DNA from: Trebonia sp963767685 | Lineage (GTDB): Bacteria; Actinomycetota; Actinomycetes; Streptosporangiales; Streptosporangiaceae | DNA length: 64,000 bases | Assembly (NCBI GenBank): GCA_963767685.1 | Contig: CAVYEZ010000012.1 | Span: 124,001-188,000 of the forward strand | Direction of reading: 5' to 3' | In this document: positions 8,940-16,289 of the stretch, piece after piece | How the letters are laid out: every line of letters starts with the position of its first letter | Position numbering within the stretch: the first letter of the stretch is position 1 | Notes under the pieces: model-generated | Told to the model about the DNA's origin: nothing | Databases searched by the model: none | The model's input: only the letters and a program-made list of their open reading frames with translations | Position numbers and translations under genes: made by a program

Positions 8940-9515
8940 TCAGTGCTGGATCGAGGTGAGCTCTGGCCGGTAGTTGCCGCTCACCAGCAGAAGCTCGGCC
9001 CCCGTGCGCCCCGCGGAGAACCGGTGGGGGCGGGCAGCGTCAAAGTGCGCCGCCATGTCCTTGCGCAGCTCGTAGAGCACGCCGTCGAACTCGAGCTCCA
9101 GGGTTCCGCGCAGTACGTAGATCCACTCCTCGCCGCGATGGCGCGCGGGAGCGGAGGGCTCGCGGTCGGCCGGAACGCGAACCCGCATCGCCTCCAGCGC
9201 GCGCGAGTCCGGAAAGCCGCTACTCGACACGATCTCCAGCCCGCCCGCGGCGTGGCGCGGGGCGTCCGGGCCGAACGTCGCCAGCGGGGTACCCTCCGCG
9301 TCCTCGCCGAAGAGCGCGCCCACCCGCGTCCCGAGAGCGGCGGCCAGCTCGACGAGGATTCCCACGGAAGGCTGACGCTCCCCGGACTCAAGGCGGGAAA
9401 GGTGAGCCTTGGAGACGCCGGTTGCCGCCGACATCTGGTCCAGCGTCAGACCTCGGGCCTCCCTCGCCGCCCGCAACCGATCGCCAAGCGCACTCACCGC
9501 CAAGTTGGTCTCCAT
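8940..9515 (-). CDS. XRE-family regulator with C-terminal cupin
   Basis: One-component transcription factor of 191 aa. An HTH_3 domain occupies about residues 8-65 (LRAAREARGLTLDQMSAATG, SKAHLSRLESGERQPS). A cupin sensor domain follows (APARHRGEEWIYVLRGTLEL, KDMAAHFDAARPHRFSA). PuuR-type relatives control polyamine, amino acid or amine catabolic genes. The ATG at 9515 starts exactly at the family's N-terminus. Its promoter carries a composite palindrome also found before the M24/permease pair, which points to autoregulation and control of the neighbouring genes. Confidence 0.9.
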   Translation of the reverse strand: METNLAVSALGDRLRAAREARGLTLDQMSAATGVSKAHLSRLESGERQPSVGILVELAAALGTRVGALFGEDAEGTPLATFGPDAPRHAAGGLEIVSSSGFPDSRALEAMRVRVPADREPSAPARHRGEEWIYVLRGTLELEFDGVLYELRKDMAAHFDAARPHRFSAGRTGAELLLVSGNYRPELTSIQH

Positions 9516-9523
9516 GACGCCGT

Positions 9524-9565
9524 AGGCTAACCGGCGATTGCCTCTGAGGCAAATCCTGTTGTCAA
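9524..9565 (-). promoter_or_regulatory. Composite palindromic operator/promoter of the XRE-cupin gene
   Basis: On the + strand: AGGCTAA (9524-9530), seven bases, TTGCCT-CTG-AGGCAA (9538-9552), three bases, CTGTTGTCA (9556-9564). On the minus strand 9565-9560 reads TTGACA, a perfect -35. The palindrome would cover the -10 region, as expected for a repressor site. It matches the element at 7821-7862 block for block. Confidence 0.72.
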
Positions 9566-9659
9566 TCGGTATCCTCGGCGGTTCTTCCCGCCGGACGACG
9601 CATGACGTAGAAAGGGACGTGAAAGTAGGGAGCGCCATCCCAGGTGGCATGGTTGCCGA

Positions 9660-10427
9660 TCACGTACAGCCCTGCCCGCCGCCTAGCTGGACGGTTGCCT
9701 CGACTAGGTCGAGGTAGAAGGCGACCGCGTGGCCGAGCTGGCCCCAGGACGGAGATGAGAGGTCTTCCGCGATGCCGCGCAGGGCACGGATCTGGACGGC
9801 CGGGTCTGGGTCGTTGAAGTCACGCCGCCGCCCTAGGAAGCGGATCATCTCGCAGGCTCGCGGTGACCGGCGGCCGACGTACTTGCCGCCGATGGGGACG
9901 TAGCCGAGGTGTATCTGACGGACCTCGTCCGCGGTCTTGGCCGTTGCGGGCTGGCGGGGGCCACTGGCGTTGTACTCGCCGAATGAGAGCGTCCCCGCCT
10001 TGACTGGCCGGCGCTCGAAGACGACGCGGCTGTCGGTCGGCCACGGCGTCCGGTCGGCCGGGTGCACATGCAGGTCAACCCAGAGCGGCAGCCCTGACCG
10101 GATATGGGTTGTTCCCAGTGACGTGGCGCCTGCGGGCGAGTTGTGGCGGCCGTCCGAGAGCAGGTCGCCCCGCGCCCAGGGGCTGGCGGCCGGCTCATTC
10201 ATGAACTGCTTGATGAACTGGTCGCTCGCGAGGATGAACAGGTCAATATCGCTCCAGTTATCCTCCTCGCCGCGGCCCAGCGAACCGACGAGGGCCACCC
10301 CGGCGACCGCCGGGTCAGCCTCCAGCAGCCCGAGCAACTGGCCGAGGAGGCGGTCACGGAGGCTGGCCAGCAGCGCTGGCCCCTCCGGAGCTCCGGTAGA
10401 GCGGGCTGGGTGAGCATTCACTGACAT
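9660..10427 (-). CDS. Nucleotidyltransferase-domain protein
   Basis: Soluble protein of 255 aa with a polymerase-beta-like nucleotidyltransferase fold near residues 35-75. The GSLGRGEEDNWSDIDLFIL stretch has the conserved Gly-Ser and the two catalytic Asp of the (D)xD motif. The remainder resembles helical domains of aminoglycoside-type adenylyltransferases, but no specific subfamily can be named. The start at 10427 is chosen because GGAG lies just upstream and earlier codons read like non-coding sequence. It is an isolated gene with no operon partner. Antibiotic modification is possible but not shown. Confidence 0.7.
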   Translation of the reverse strand: MSVNAHPARSTGAPEGPALLASLRDRLLGQLLGLLEADPAVAGVALVGSLGRGEEDNWSDIDLFILASDQFIKQFMNEPAASPWARGDLLSDGRHNSPAGATSLGTTHIRSGLPLWVDLHVHPADRTPWPTDSRVVFERRPVKAGTLSFGEYNASGPRQPATAKTADEVRQIHLGYVPIGGKYVGRRSPRACEMIRFLGRRRDFNDPDPAVQIRALRGIAEDLSSPSWGQLGHAVAFYLDLVEATVQLGGGQGCT

Positions 10428-10615
10428 AGCTCCTTCAGTCTGCCCGCCCGCTGCGAGATCCAGATCATCAAATAGGAGCGCCCTGGAGGCAGATCTTGCC
10501 GGGATCGCAGGATCGGCAACAGCGGGCGCGTCACTACGCATAGATGAAATTATCTTCCATTTATGGGAAGTGACAGCCGCTGACGCCCTGGCCACGGCGC
10601 CCAGCCAGCGGGCGG

Positions 10616-11509
10616 TCAGTTCCAGAGGGACAACTTGTCGGGGTTCAGGACGATGCGGACATGGGTGATCCGTCCGCCCAGGACTTCTAGGGTGGCGACG
10701 CCCGTGATGCGGCCCTCGTTCCAGACGGCGAAGCCGAGGCCGTCGTTGGTCTGCTGTTCGAGGAACTCGACGGTGGATTCCTTGCTCGCCACGCCGAGGA
10801 TGAGCCTGGCCACCCGGTCGGCGCCGTACACGGGGTTGCGGGCCGCGGTGACCCGGCCGCCTCCGTCGGAGTGCAGCACCACGCCGGAGTCCAGGACGGC
10901 GGTCAGCGCGCGCAGGTCGCCGGACCGGCTGGCGGCGGCGAACGCCCGGACGACGCGATCGTGCTCCTCTCGCGGCACGATGCGCGCCGGGGTCTTTTGC
11001 ACCCGGGCCCGCGCGGATGTCGCCAGCTTCCGGCAGGCCGCGGGCGTCCGGCCGACGATCTGCCCGATCTCCGCGAACGGCACCGCGAAGACGTCGTGCA
11101 GGACGAACGCGACCCGCTCGGCGGGCGTCATCGCCTCCAGGACGACCAGCAGCGCGGTGCTCACCGAGTCATCCAGGGTGACCTGGTCGGCCGGGTCCAC
11201 GACGGTCTCGGTGAACGCCGAGGTCGGGACGGGCTCGGGCAGCCAGGGGCCTACGTAGCGCTCCCGCCTGGCCCGGGCCGTGCGGAGCATGTCGAGGCAG
11301 ATCCGGCTGGCAACCCGGGTAAGCCAGGCGCGCGGGTTCATGATCTGGTCGCGCTCGGCCTGGTCCATCCGGTACCAGCGGATGTAGGTCTCCTGGACCG
11401 CGTCTTCGGCTTCCGCGACCGTGCCGAGCATCCGGAACGCCAGTGACAACAGGTGGCGCCGTTCTCCGACCAGGCCCACGTCGACCGCTGGCTCGCTCGC
11501 GCTGCTCAT
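10616..11509 (-). CDS. ECF41-type RNA polymerase sigma factor with SnoaL-like C-terminus
   Basis: Sigma factor of 297 aa. Region 2 is seen in LLSLAFRMLGTVAEAEDAVQ and region 4 in TPAERVAFVLHDVF and FAEIGQIVGRTPAACRKLA. A C-terminal SnoaL-like extension ends with the NPDKL motif characteristic of ECF41 (SigJ-like) factors. In that family the extension regulates activity in place of a separate anti-sigma factor. The ATG at 11509 has GGGAG at good spacing. The DinB-like gene is 58 bases upstream on the same strand. ECF41 factors usually control a neighbouring oxidoreductase or decarboxylase; none is present here. Confidence 0.9.
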   Translation of the reverse strand: MSSASEPAVDVGLVGERRHLLSLAFRMLGTVAEAEDAVQETYIRWYRMDQAERDQIMNPRAWLTRVASRICLDMLRTARARRERYVGPWLPEPVPTSAFTETVVDPADQVTLDDSVSTALLVVLEAMTPAERVAFVLHDVFAVPFAEIGQIVGRTPAACRKLATSARARVQKTPARIVPREEHDRVVRAFAAASRSGDLRALTAVLDSGVVLHSDGGGRVTAARNPVYGADRVARLILGVASKESTVEFLEQQTNDGLGFAVWNEGRITGVATLEVLGGRITHVRIVLNPDKLSLWN

Positions 11510-11567
11510 CTTCTCTCCCGCATGACCACTATGACGATCCGTCGCCCACGGGTGTGAGGCGGGGACC

Positions 11568-12161
11568 TCACCGCCGCACTGGATCGGCTGCCCTGGCGGC
11601 CTGTTCGATCGTCGCGCGCCGGGTCTCCCAGAAGGCACTGTCGTGTCCGTGCAGGGGGGCGCTTTTCGCGGTCATCCCGACCGTGCCGTCGAGTTGCTCG
11701 CGCAGGATGTCGGCGTGGCCCGCGTGGCGGGTCGTGTCGGAGAGCATGTGGACCATGATGTTGAACAGCTTGACGTCGTCGTCCCACCAGGGCACGTAGC
11801 CGGGAGCGTCGATGGCGAGGGCGTTGATCGTCGCGTCGGTGTGCTGCCACACGCGCTGGTAAAGACCGACGATCTCGTCGCGGGTCTCGTGCTCGGTGGC
11901 CCAGAACGCGGCGTCGTTCGCGGCCTCGTCGTCCCACCGGGGCAGGGGCTCGGGGAACGGACGGCCGAAGACCTCGCCGAAGTACCTGGATTCCCAGACC
12001 GCCAGGTGCTTGACCAGGCCGAGGACGTTGGTCCCGGTGGAGGTCAGGGGACGGCGGACGTCGTACTCGGAGAGCCCGTCGAGCTTCCAGACCAGCGACT
12101 CGCGCACCCGGCGCAGGTGGTCGTGCAGGTGCTCTTTCGCGAGTTCATCGATCATGGGCAT
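11568..12161 (-). CDS. DinB-superfamily protein (DUF664-like)
   Basis: Four-helix-bundle protein of 197 aa of the DinB/DUF664 group, which includes thiol-dependent S-transferases. Metal-binding histidines are visible in VLGLVKHLAVWE and in HMLSDTTRHAGHADILRE. The start is at 12161; an in-frame ATG six bases later (12155) is equally possible. The gene lies just upstream of the ECF41 sigma factor on the same strand and may be cotranscribed. The exact reaction is unknown; use of mycothiol as cofactor is inferred from actinobacterial relatives. Confidence 0.85.
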   Translation of the reverse strand: MPMIDELAKEHLHDHLRRVRESLVWKLDGLSEYDVRRPLTSTGTNVLGLVKHLAVWESRYFGEVFGRPFPEPLPRWDDEAANDAAFWATEHETRDEIVGLYQRVWQHTDATINALAIDAPGYVPWWDDDVKLFNIMVHMLSDTTRHAGHADILREQLDGTVGMTAKSAPLHGHDSAFWETRRATIEQAARAADPVRR

Positions 12162-12319
12162 CAGCCTGCCAGGTGGCAACGGAATGCGTTGCAGGCCGGG
12201 GCTCCCCCACATTCGGACGGTAATGATTGGAGGCGGGAAAAACCACCAGTCGTTCGGGATACTGGATGTTGGTTTTGGATCTGGCGGGTAAGTTGACAGA
12301 CCCGATTCTGTGCTCCTAG

Positions 12320-13594
12320 CTAGAACACGAGGGCCGCGTAATCGCCCGGGGAAATGCTCTTCGCGATGTTGAGCGGGCGGAAGCGCCCGCCGGTGATCAC
12401 GCCGATCGCAAAGGCCTCCTTCCCGCCCGGGGCGGTCAGGTCGATCTCGGTCACGCCGATGATGGAGCTGGCCGAGGCATCCGTCCACAGCGTGAAGGTG
12501 GCACCGTGATGACATCCTCCCGGGTACTGGTACAGGACCCGGAGGGGCCGGCGCTGGACGGGGAGGGGGAAGGCGAGGATCTTCAGTGCGCCGTTCGCGC
12601 ATGCGCTGGGGTCATCGCGGCCCGGGGTGCCGGCCTCAGTGTCGCAGATGACGGTTCCGCCGTCCGGCGTGATCTGCGGCCAGCTACAGGCGGACGTGTC
12701 TGCATTATCGGCGGTGAGCACGGCCCGGCTGCCCGCTACCAGGTCAGTGCCGGTCCCCGTAATGTCGAGCGTGCGCAGCTGCAGGTCGCGGGCCGAGCCA
12801 GCATTAGCGAGGAACACTAGCTGCCGGCCGCCGGAAGCCCAGGAGAGCGCGCGCTCGCCGCCCTCCGACGTGATCTGCGCGGGTGCGGTCCAGGCATGCA
12901 GTTGCGCACCGGTCGATACCGAGTAGATGCCCAGCGTGATGACCGGGCGGGCGCGGGTGCCACCGGTTGTTTCCACCGCCAGTTCCCTGCCGTCGGGTGA
13001 CAGCGCATAGGCGAGGATGAATCCCTTGTTGCCCGGCAGCGCGACCGGCAGCTTGGTTAGCTGGTACTGATGAGCGCTTCCTGGGGTGATGCGGAGCAGG
13101 TACCACGTATAAGACAGCGGCCTGGTCGGCGCGGTGCTGACCGCGTCCTGCACGACGAACGTCCGGTCATCGGCTGTACCGCGCACGTCCGTGAGGAAAA
13201 TGCCGGGCGGCGGGGGAACAGTGGCGATCACCTTGCCGGTGAGGTCATCGCCCACGATCAGCGGCCCGGGGCGGCTCGGACTGCCGTGGTACGGGACTGA
13301 CACAAAGTAGCGGGGGATGGTCGCCGGCGCGGCGGTACCGGTCCCGCTTGTGACAGGGGCTGGGGTACCGGGCTGCCGGACGGCGACCAGGGTCAGCGCG
13401 ATCGCCACCACGGCCGCCGCGGCGGCGAGCGGCCCTCCCCAGCTGACCCAGCGGCGCGGCGCAGGCCCGGGCTGGCGACGGAGCCGCGTCGGCGCGGGCG
13501 CGCCTAGCGGGCGGACGTCACGGATCAGGCTCGCGCCCGCCAGGGTGGCGGTACGGACAAGGTCTTCCATGCCCGTCTGGTCTTCGGTTCTCAC
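12320..13594 (-). CDS. Membrane-anchored propeller-like protein, probable sigma-factor partner
   Basis: Protein of 424 aa: a short cytoplasmic N-terminus (about residues 1-50), one transmembrane segment (PLAAAAAVVAIALTLVAV), then a long extracytoplasmic beta-rich part with WD40/TolB-like phrases (ILAYALSPDGRELAVET, LSWASGGRQLVFLANAG, CSWPQITPDGGTVICD). Its GTG start overlaps the stop of the upstream ECF sigma gene by four bases. The layout of sigma factor followed by a single-pass protein suggests an anti-sigma or sensor role, but no zinc-binding HxxxCxxC motif of the ZAS type is visible. Confidence 0.75.
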   Translation of the reverse strand: MRTEDQTGMEDLVRTATLAGASLIRDVRPLGAPAPTRLRRQPGPAPRRWVSWGGPLAAAAAVVAIALTLVAVRQPGTPAPVTSGTGTAAPATIPRYFVSVPYHGSPSRPGPLIVGDDLTGKVIATVPPPPGIFLTDVRGTADDRTFVVQDAVSTAPTRPLSYTWYLLRITPGSAHQYQLTKLPVALPGNKGFILAYALSPDGRELAVETTGGTRARPVITLGIYSVSTGAQLHAWTAPAQITSEGGERALSWASGGRQLVFLANAGSARDLQLRTLDITGTGTDLVAGSRAVLTADNADTSACSWPQITPDGGTVICDTEAGTPGRDDPSACANGALKILAFPLPVQRRPLRVLYQYPGGCHHGATFTLWTDASASSIIGVTEIDLTAPGGKEAFAIGVITGGRFRPLNIAKSISPGDYAALVF

Positions 13595-14115
13595 TTGGCC
13601 TCCTTGAGCATGCGAGCGAGGGCGGCGAGGCCCCGGGAAGCGGCGGACTTCACGGTTCCCCGGGCGACACCCATCGCCTGGGCCACCTGGTCTTCGGACA
13701 TGTCCAGGTAGTAGCGGAGCACCACGGCTTCGCGCTGCCTGGCGGGCAGCCGCCTGATCGCGGCCAGGACCGCCCGGTTGGCCTCGCCGAGGATGGCGAT
13801 GTTCTCGGCGGACTCGATGTCCTCGGGCGGGTCGGGGCGGAACTTCGGCCTGCGGTACTTGACCCGGTGGACCTGGCGGCAGCCGTTGAGCACGCAGGAC
13901 CGGACGTAGCTGAGTGCCTTACCCGGGTCGACGAGGGTGTCCCAGCGCCGGTGCAGGCCGAGAAAGGCGTCTTGCACGATGTCCTCAGCAGTCGGCTGGT
14001 CGCCGGTCATCAGAAAGGCCAGCCGGACAAGGCCGAGGGCGTGCGCCTGGTACAGCGCCGTGATCTGCTGGCTCGGGTCGTGGGCGGGCTGGCACGCCTG
14101 CGTCACTGGGTTCAC
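13591..14115 (-). CDS. ECF sigma factor, SigE/SigM-like
   Basis: Extracytoplasmic-function sigma factor of 174 aa. Region 2: LYQAHALGLVRLAFLMTGD and AEDIVQDAFLGLHRRW. Region 4: LPARQREAVVLRYYLDMSED and QVAQAMGVARGTVKSAASRG. The GTG at 14115 gives the normal length for the SigE-family actinobacterial ECF factors. It overlaps by four bases the downstream membrane protein that probably regulates it. Its target promoters cannot be read from this window. Confidence 0.9.
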   Translation of the reverse strand: MNPVTQACQPAHDPSQQITALYQAHALGLVRLAFLMTGDQPTAEDIVQDAFLGLHRRWDTLVDPGKALSYVRSCVLNGCRQVHRVKYRRPKFRPDPPEDIESAENIAILGEANRAVLAAIRRLPARQREAVVLRYYLDMSEDQVAQAMGVARGTVKSAASRGLAALARMLKEAK

Positions 14116-14194
14116 ACTCCCACTGATGAACAGACTCAGGAAAGGTTGCCTGTTTCCCGAGCCAATCTCCCCCGGGGCTAGATGATTGATTCCT

Positions 14195-14449
14195 ATGGGT
14201 TCAGCGGTCGTAGGCGGTCAGCGATCGCTTGACGGGGCCGGCACCGAACCGTTCGTCATCGACCAGACCGTGACCGTCGACTTCGAGAGCCGGTCCCAGC
14301 CGTGGGTAGCGGAGCTGCTGGCAGGGCTCGAGGAGACGCTGGCCGCCCACGGGGGCACCGCCGCCATCCTCCGGGACCAGGCTCCCCCGCCGCTGGACGG
14401 CTGGCGGGCGGACGCCCTCGTGGTCTCCACTGAGAACAGCCTGACCTAG
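14195..14449 (+). CDS. Small hypothetical protein
   Basis: An 84-residue acidic reading frame in an otherwise empty gap between the sigma factor and the kinase. The composition looks coding (FVIDQTVTVDFES, WVAELLAGLEETLAAHGG), with no membrane segment and no recognised domain. The ATG at 14195 has no strong ribosome-binding site; a TTG nine bases upstream is an alternative. It ends two bases before the convergent kinase stop. Function unknown. Confidence 0.45.
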   Translation: MGSAVVGGQRSLDGAGTEPFVIDQTVTVDFESRSQPWVAELLAGLEETLAAHGGTAAILRDQAPPPLDGWRADALVVSTENSLT

Positions 14450-14451
14450 GG

Positions 14452-16032
14452 TCAGTTACCGAACACCTGGAATTCGTAGAGTGAGTACCCGTACTGGGTG
14501 CTTCGCTTGGTCCCGTACATCCGGACGTAACGGCCAGAACCGCTTACCGCGAGCGTCTGCTTGCCTTCGTAGCCCGAGATCGTCGGGTAGAGGTCCGTCC
14601 AGGTCGACCCGTTGTCTGACACCTGGATCTGGAAGGCCGTGGCGTAGGCGTTTTCCCAGTAGAGCACCACGGAATGGAGGTCGTAGACGGCCCCGAGGTC
14701 GACCTCGAGCCACTGCGGGTCGCTGAAGGCGCTCGACCAGCGGGTCGTGAGGTTCCCGTCGACGGCGTTGGCCGCCGCCCAGGGGTCACCCTGGATGGAG
14801 GACGCGAAGACGGGGCGGCCTTGTGACAGCAGGACCACGGGCCTTTCCTGGGTAGCGCTCGCGGTCGGCGACGGCGGCGCGGCGGCGCTGGGCGCGGAGG
14901 GGCGGGAGGCCGCGGGGCTGGTGGCGGGGCTGGTGGCGCGGGTAGCCGAGAGCGGTGCGGCGGCGGCGGTGGACCGCGGCGCGGGGCGGGCCGGCTGGCG
15001 CGCGGCGGCGGTGCTTGGCGCCGGCGCCTGGCCGGGAGCAGCGTTGCTGGCCGCCGCCAGGTGGCTGGTGAGCGCCACCGCGATGACCGCGACGGCGGCC
15101 AGGGCGGCGGCAACGGCCAGGCCGACGGGCAGGCGGAGGCGCCGCTGGGCCGTCGCCAGGCCGGCGGGGTCGGTCGCGTCACCCGTCTGGCCCCATGCCA
15201 GCCAGGACTGGCCGGATTCCGGAGTCCCGGCCGCGCGCGTCACGCAGAATTCGATGATCTGGCTGGGTGAAGGCCGGTCCTTTGCCTGCTTCTCGAGGCA
15301 GGCCTCGATCAGGGTGAGCAACTGCGCCGGGCAGTCCGTCAGGTCCGGGGGCTCGTACGCCACGCGGTGCGCGACCGCCGCGATGCCGCCCCCGGCAAAG
15401 GGCGGCCTGCCCACGGCCGCGTAGACGGCGAGCGAGCCGAGCGCGAAGACGTCAATCGCGGGCGTGATGGGCAGGTCAAGAACCTGTTCGGGCGCCAGGA
15501 AGCCCGGTGAGCCCATCATGATGTCGGTGCGCGTGAGCGAGGTCGCTTCCTGCGCTTGCGCGATCCCGAAATCGATGACGCGCGGGCCGTCCTCGGCGAG
15601 CAGCACGTTGGAGGGCTTGAGGTCGCGGTGCACGACGTCGGCGGCATGGATGGCCTGGAGTGCCTCGGCGACCCCGGCGATAAGCCGGAACACCATCGCC
15701 TCGGGCATCGGGCCGCGGGCCTCAATCGCCTCCTCGAGGGAGGGCCCCGGCACGTAGGCGGTCACCAGCCAGGGTGGCGTGGCATCGGGATCGGCGTCGA
15801 CGAGCTGCGCGGTGTACAGTCCGTGCACCCGCTGCGCGGCCTGTATCTCCCGGCGAAACCGGGTGCGGAACTCCGGGTCCTCGCCGAGTTCCGTCCGCAC
15901 CACCTTCAGCGCCACCGGACGGCCGGCCGGCGTGGACGCCAGGTATACCCGTCCCATCCCGCCGGCACCGAGCCGGGCCCGGAGCCGGTAGCTTCCGACC
16001 TTGGCAGGATCGTCACCCGTCAGCGGCTGCAC
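14452..16032 (-). CDS. Receptor Ser/Thr protein kinase with C-terminal discoidin (F5/8 type C) domain
   Basis: Single-pass PknB-like kinase, about 526 aa. The kinase domain covers about residues 10-270: Gly loop GAGGMGRVY, ATP-binding Lys43 in VALKVV, catalytic Asp137 in VVHRDLKPSN, DFG in VIDFGIA, and GSPGFLAPE. A transmembrane helix lies near 305-325 (LAVAAALAAVAVIAVAL), then a long Ala/Pro/Ser linker, then about 125 residues of F5/8 type C/CBM32 fold (AANAVDGNLTTRWSS, WLEVDLGAVYDLHSVVLYW, YVRMYGTKRS). The outer domain would bind carbohydrate at the cell surface. I chose GTG 16032 because GGAAGG lies seven bases before it; an ATG at 16113 would add 27 low-complexity residues. Confidence 0.88.
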   Translation of the reverse strand: MQPLTGDDPAKVGSYRLRARLGAGGMGRVYLASTPAGRPVALKVVRTELGEDPEFRTRFRREIQAAQRVHGLYTAQLVDADPDATPPWLVTAYVPGPSLEEAIEARGPMPEAMVFRLIAGVAEALQAIHAADVVHRDLKPSNVLLAEDGPRVIDFGIAQAQEATSLTRTDIMMGSPGFLAPEQVLDLPITPAIDVFALGSLAVYAAVGRPPFAGGGIAAVAHRVAYEPPDLTDCPAQLLTLIEACLEKQAKDRPSPSQIIEFCVTRAAGTPESGQSWLAWGQTGDATDPAGLATAQRRLRLPVGLAVAAALAAVAVIAVALTSHLAAASNAAPGQAPAPSTAAARQPARPAPRSTAAAAPLSATRATSPATSPAASRPSAPSAAAPPSPTASATQERPVVLLSQGRPVFASSIQGDPWAAANAVDGNLTTRWSSAFSDPQWLEVDLGAVYDLHSVVLYWENAYATAFQIQVSDNGSTWTDLYPTISGYEGKQTLAVSGSGRYVRMYGTKRSTQYGYSLYEFQVFGN

Positions 16033-16289
16033 TCCCCGTCCTTCCCCGTGGTCATGCCCATTCCCGTGGGCATGCCTCTGCGGCAGGGCATCGTCGGCAG
16101 GCCGCATCCGCAACGCTCATATGTGAGCAAGCCAGAGCATAATGGCAAGTTCCTTGAGGCTCCTGGTACTTAGGTAACAGGATGGGATTAGCTCGTACCC
16201 AGCGGTAACTCGCGTGCCCCCGTGCGCGGGACACTGGCGAAGCGGCTGCCCCGCAGCGCGCACAAGGCACGCCCCCGCAGTGGGGTCGC

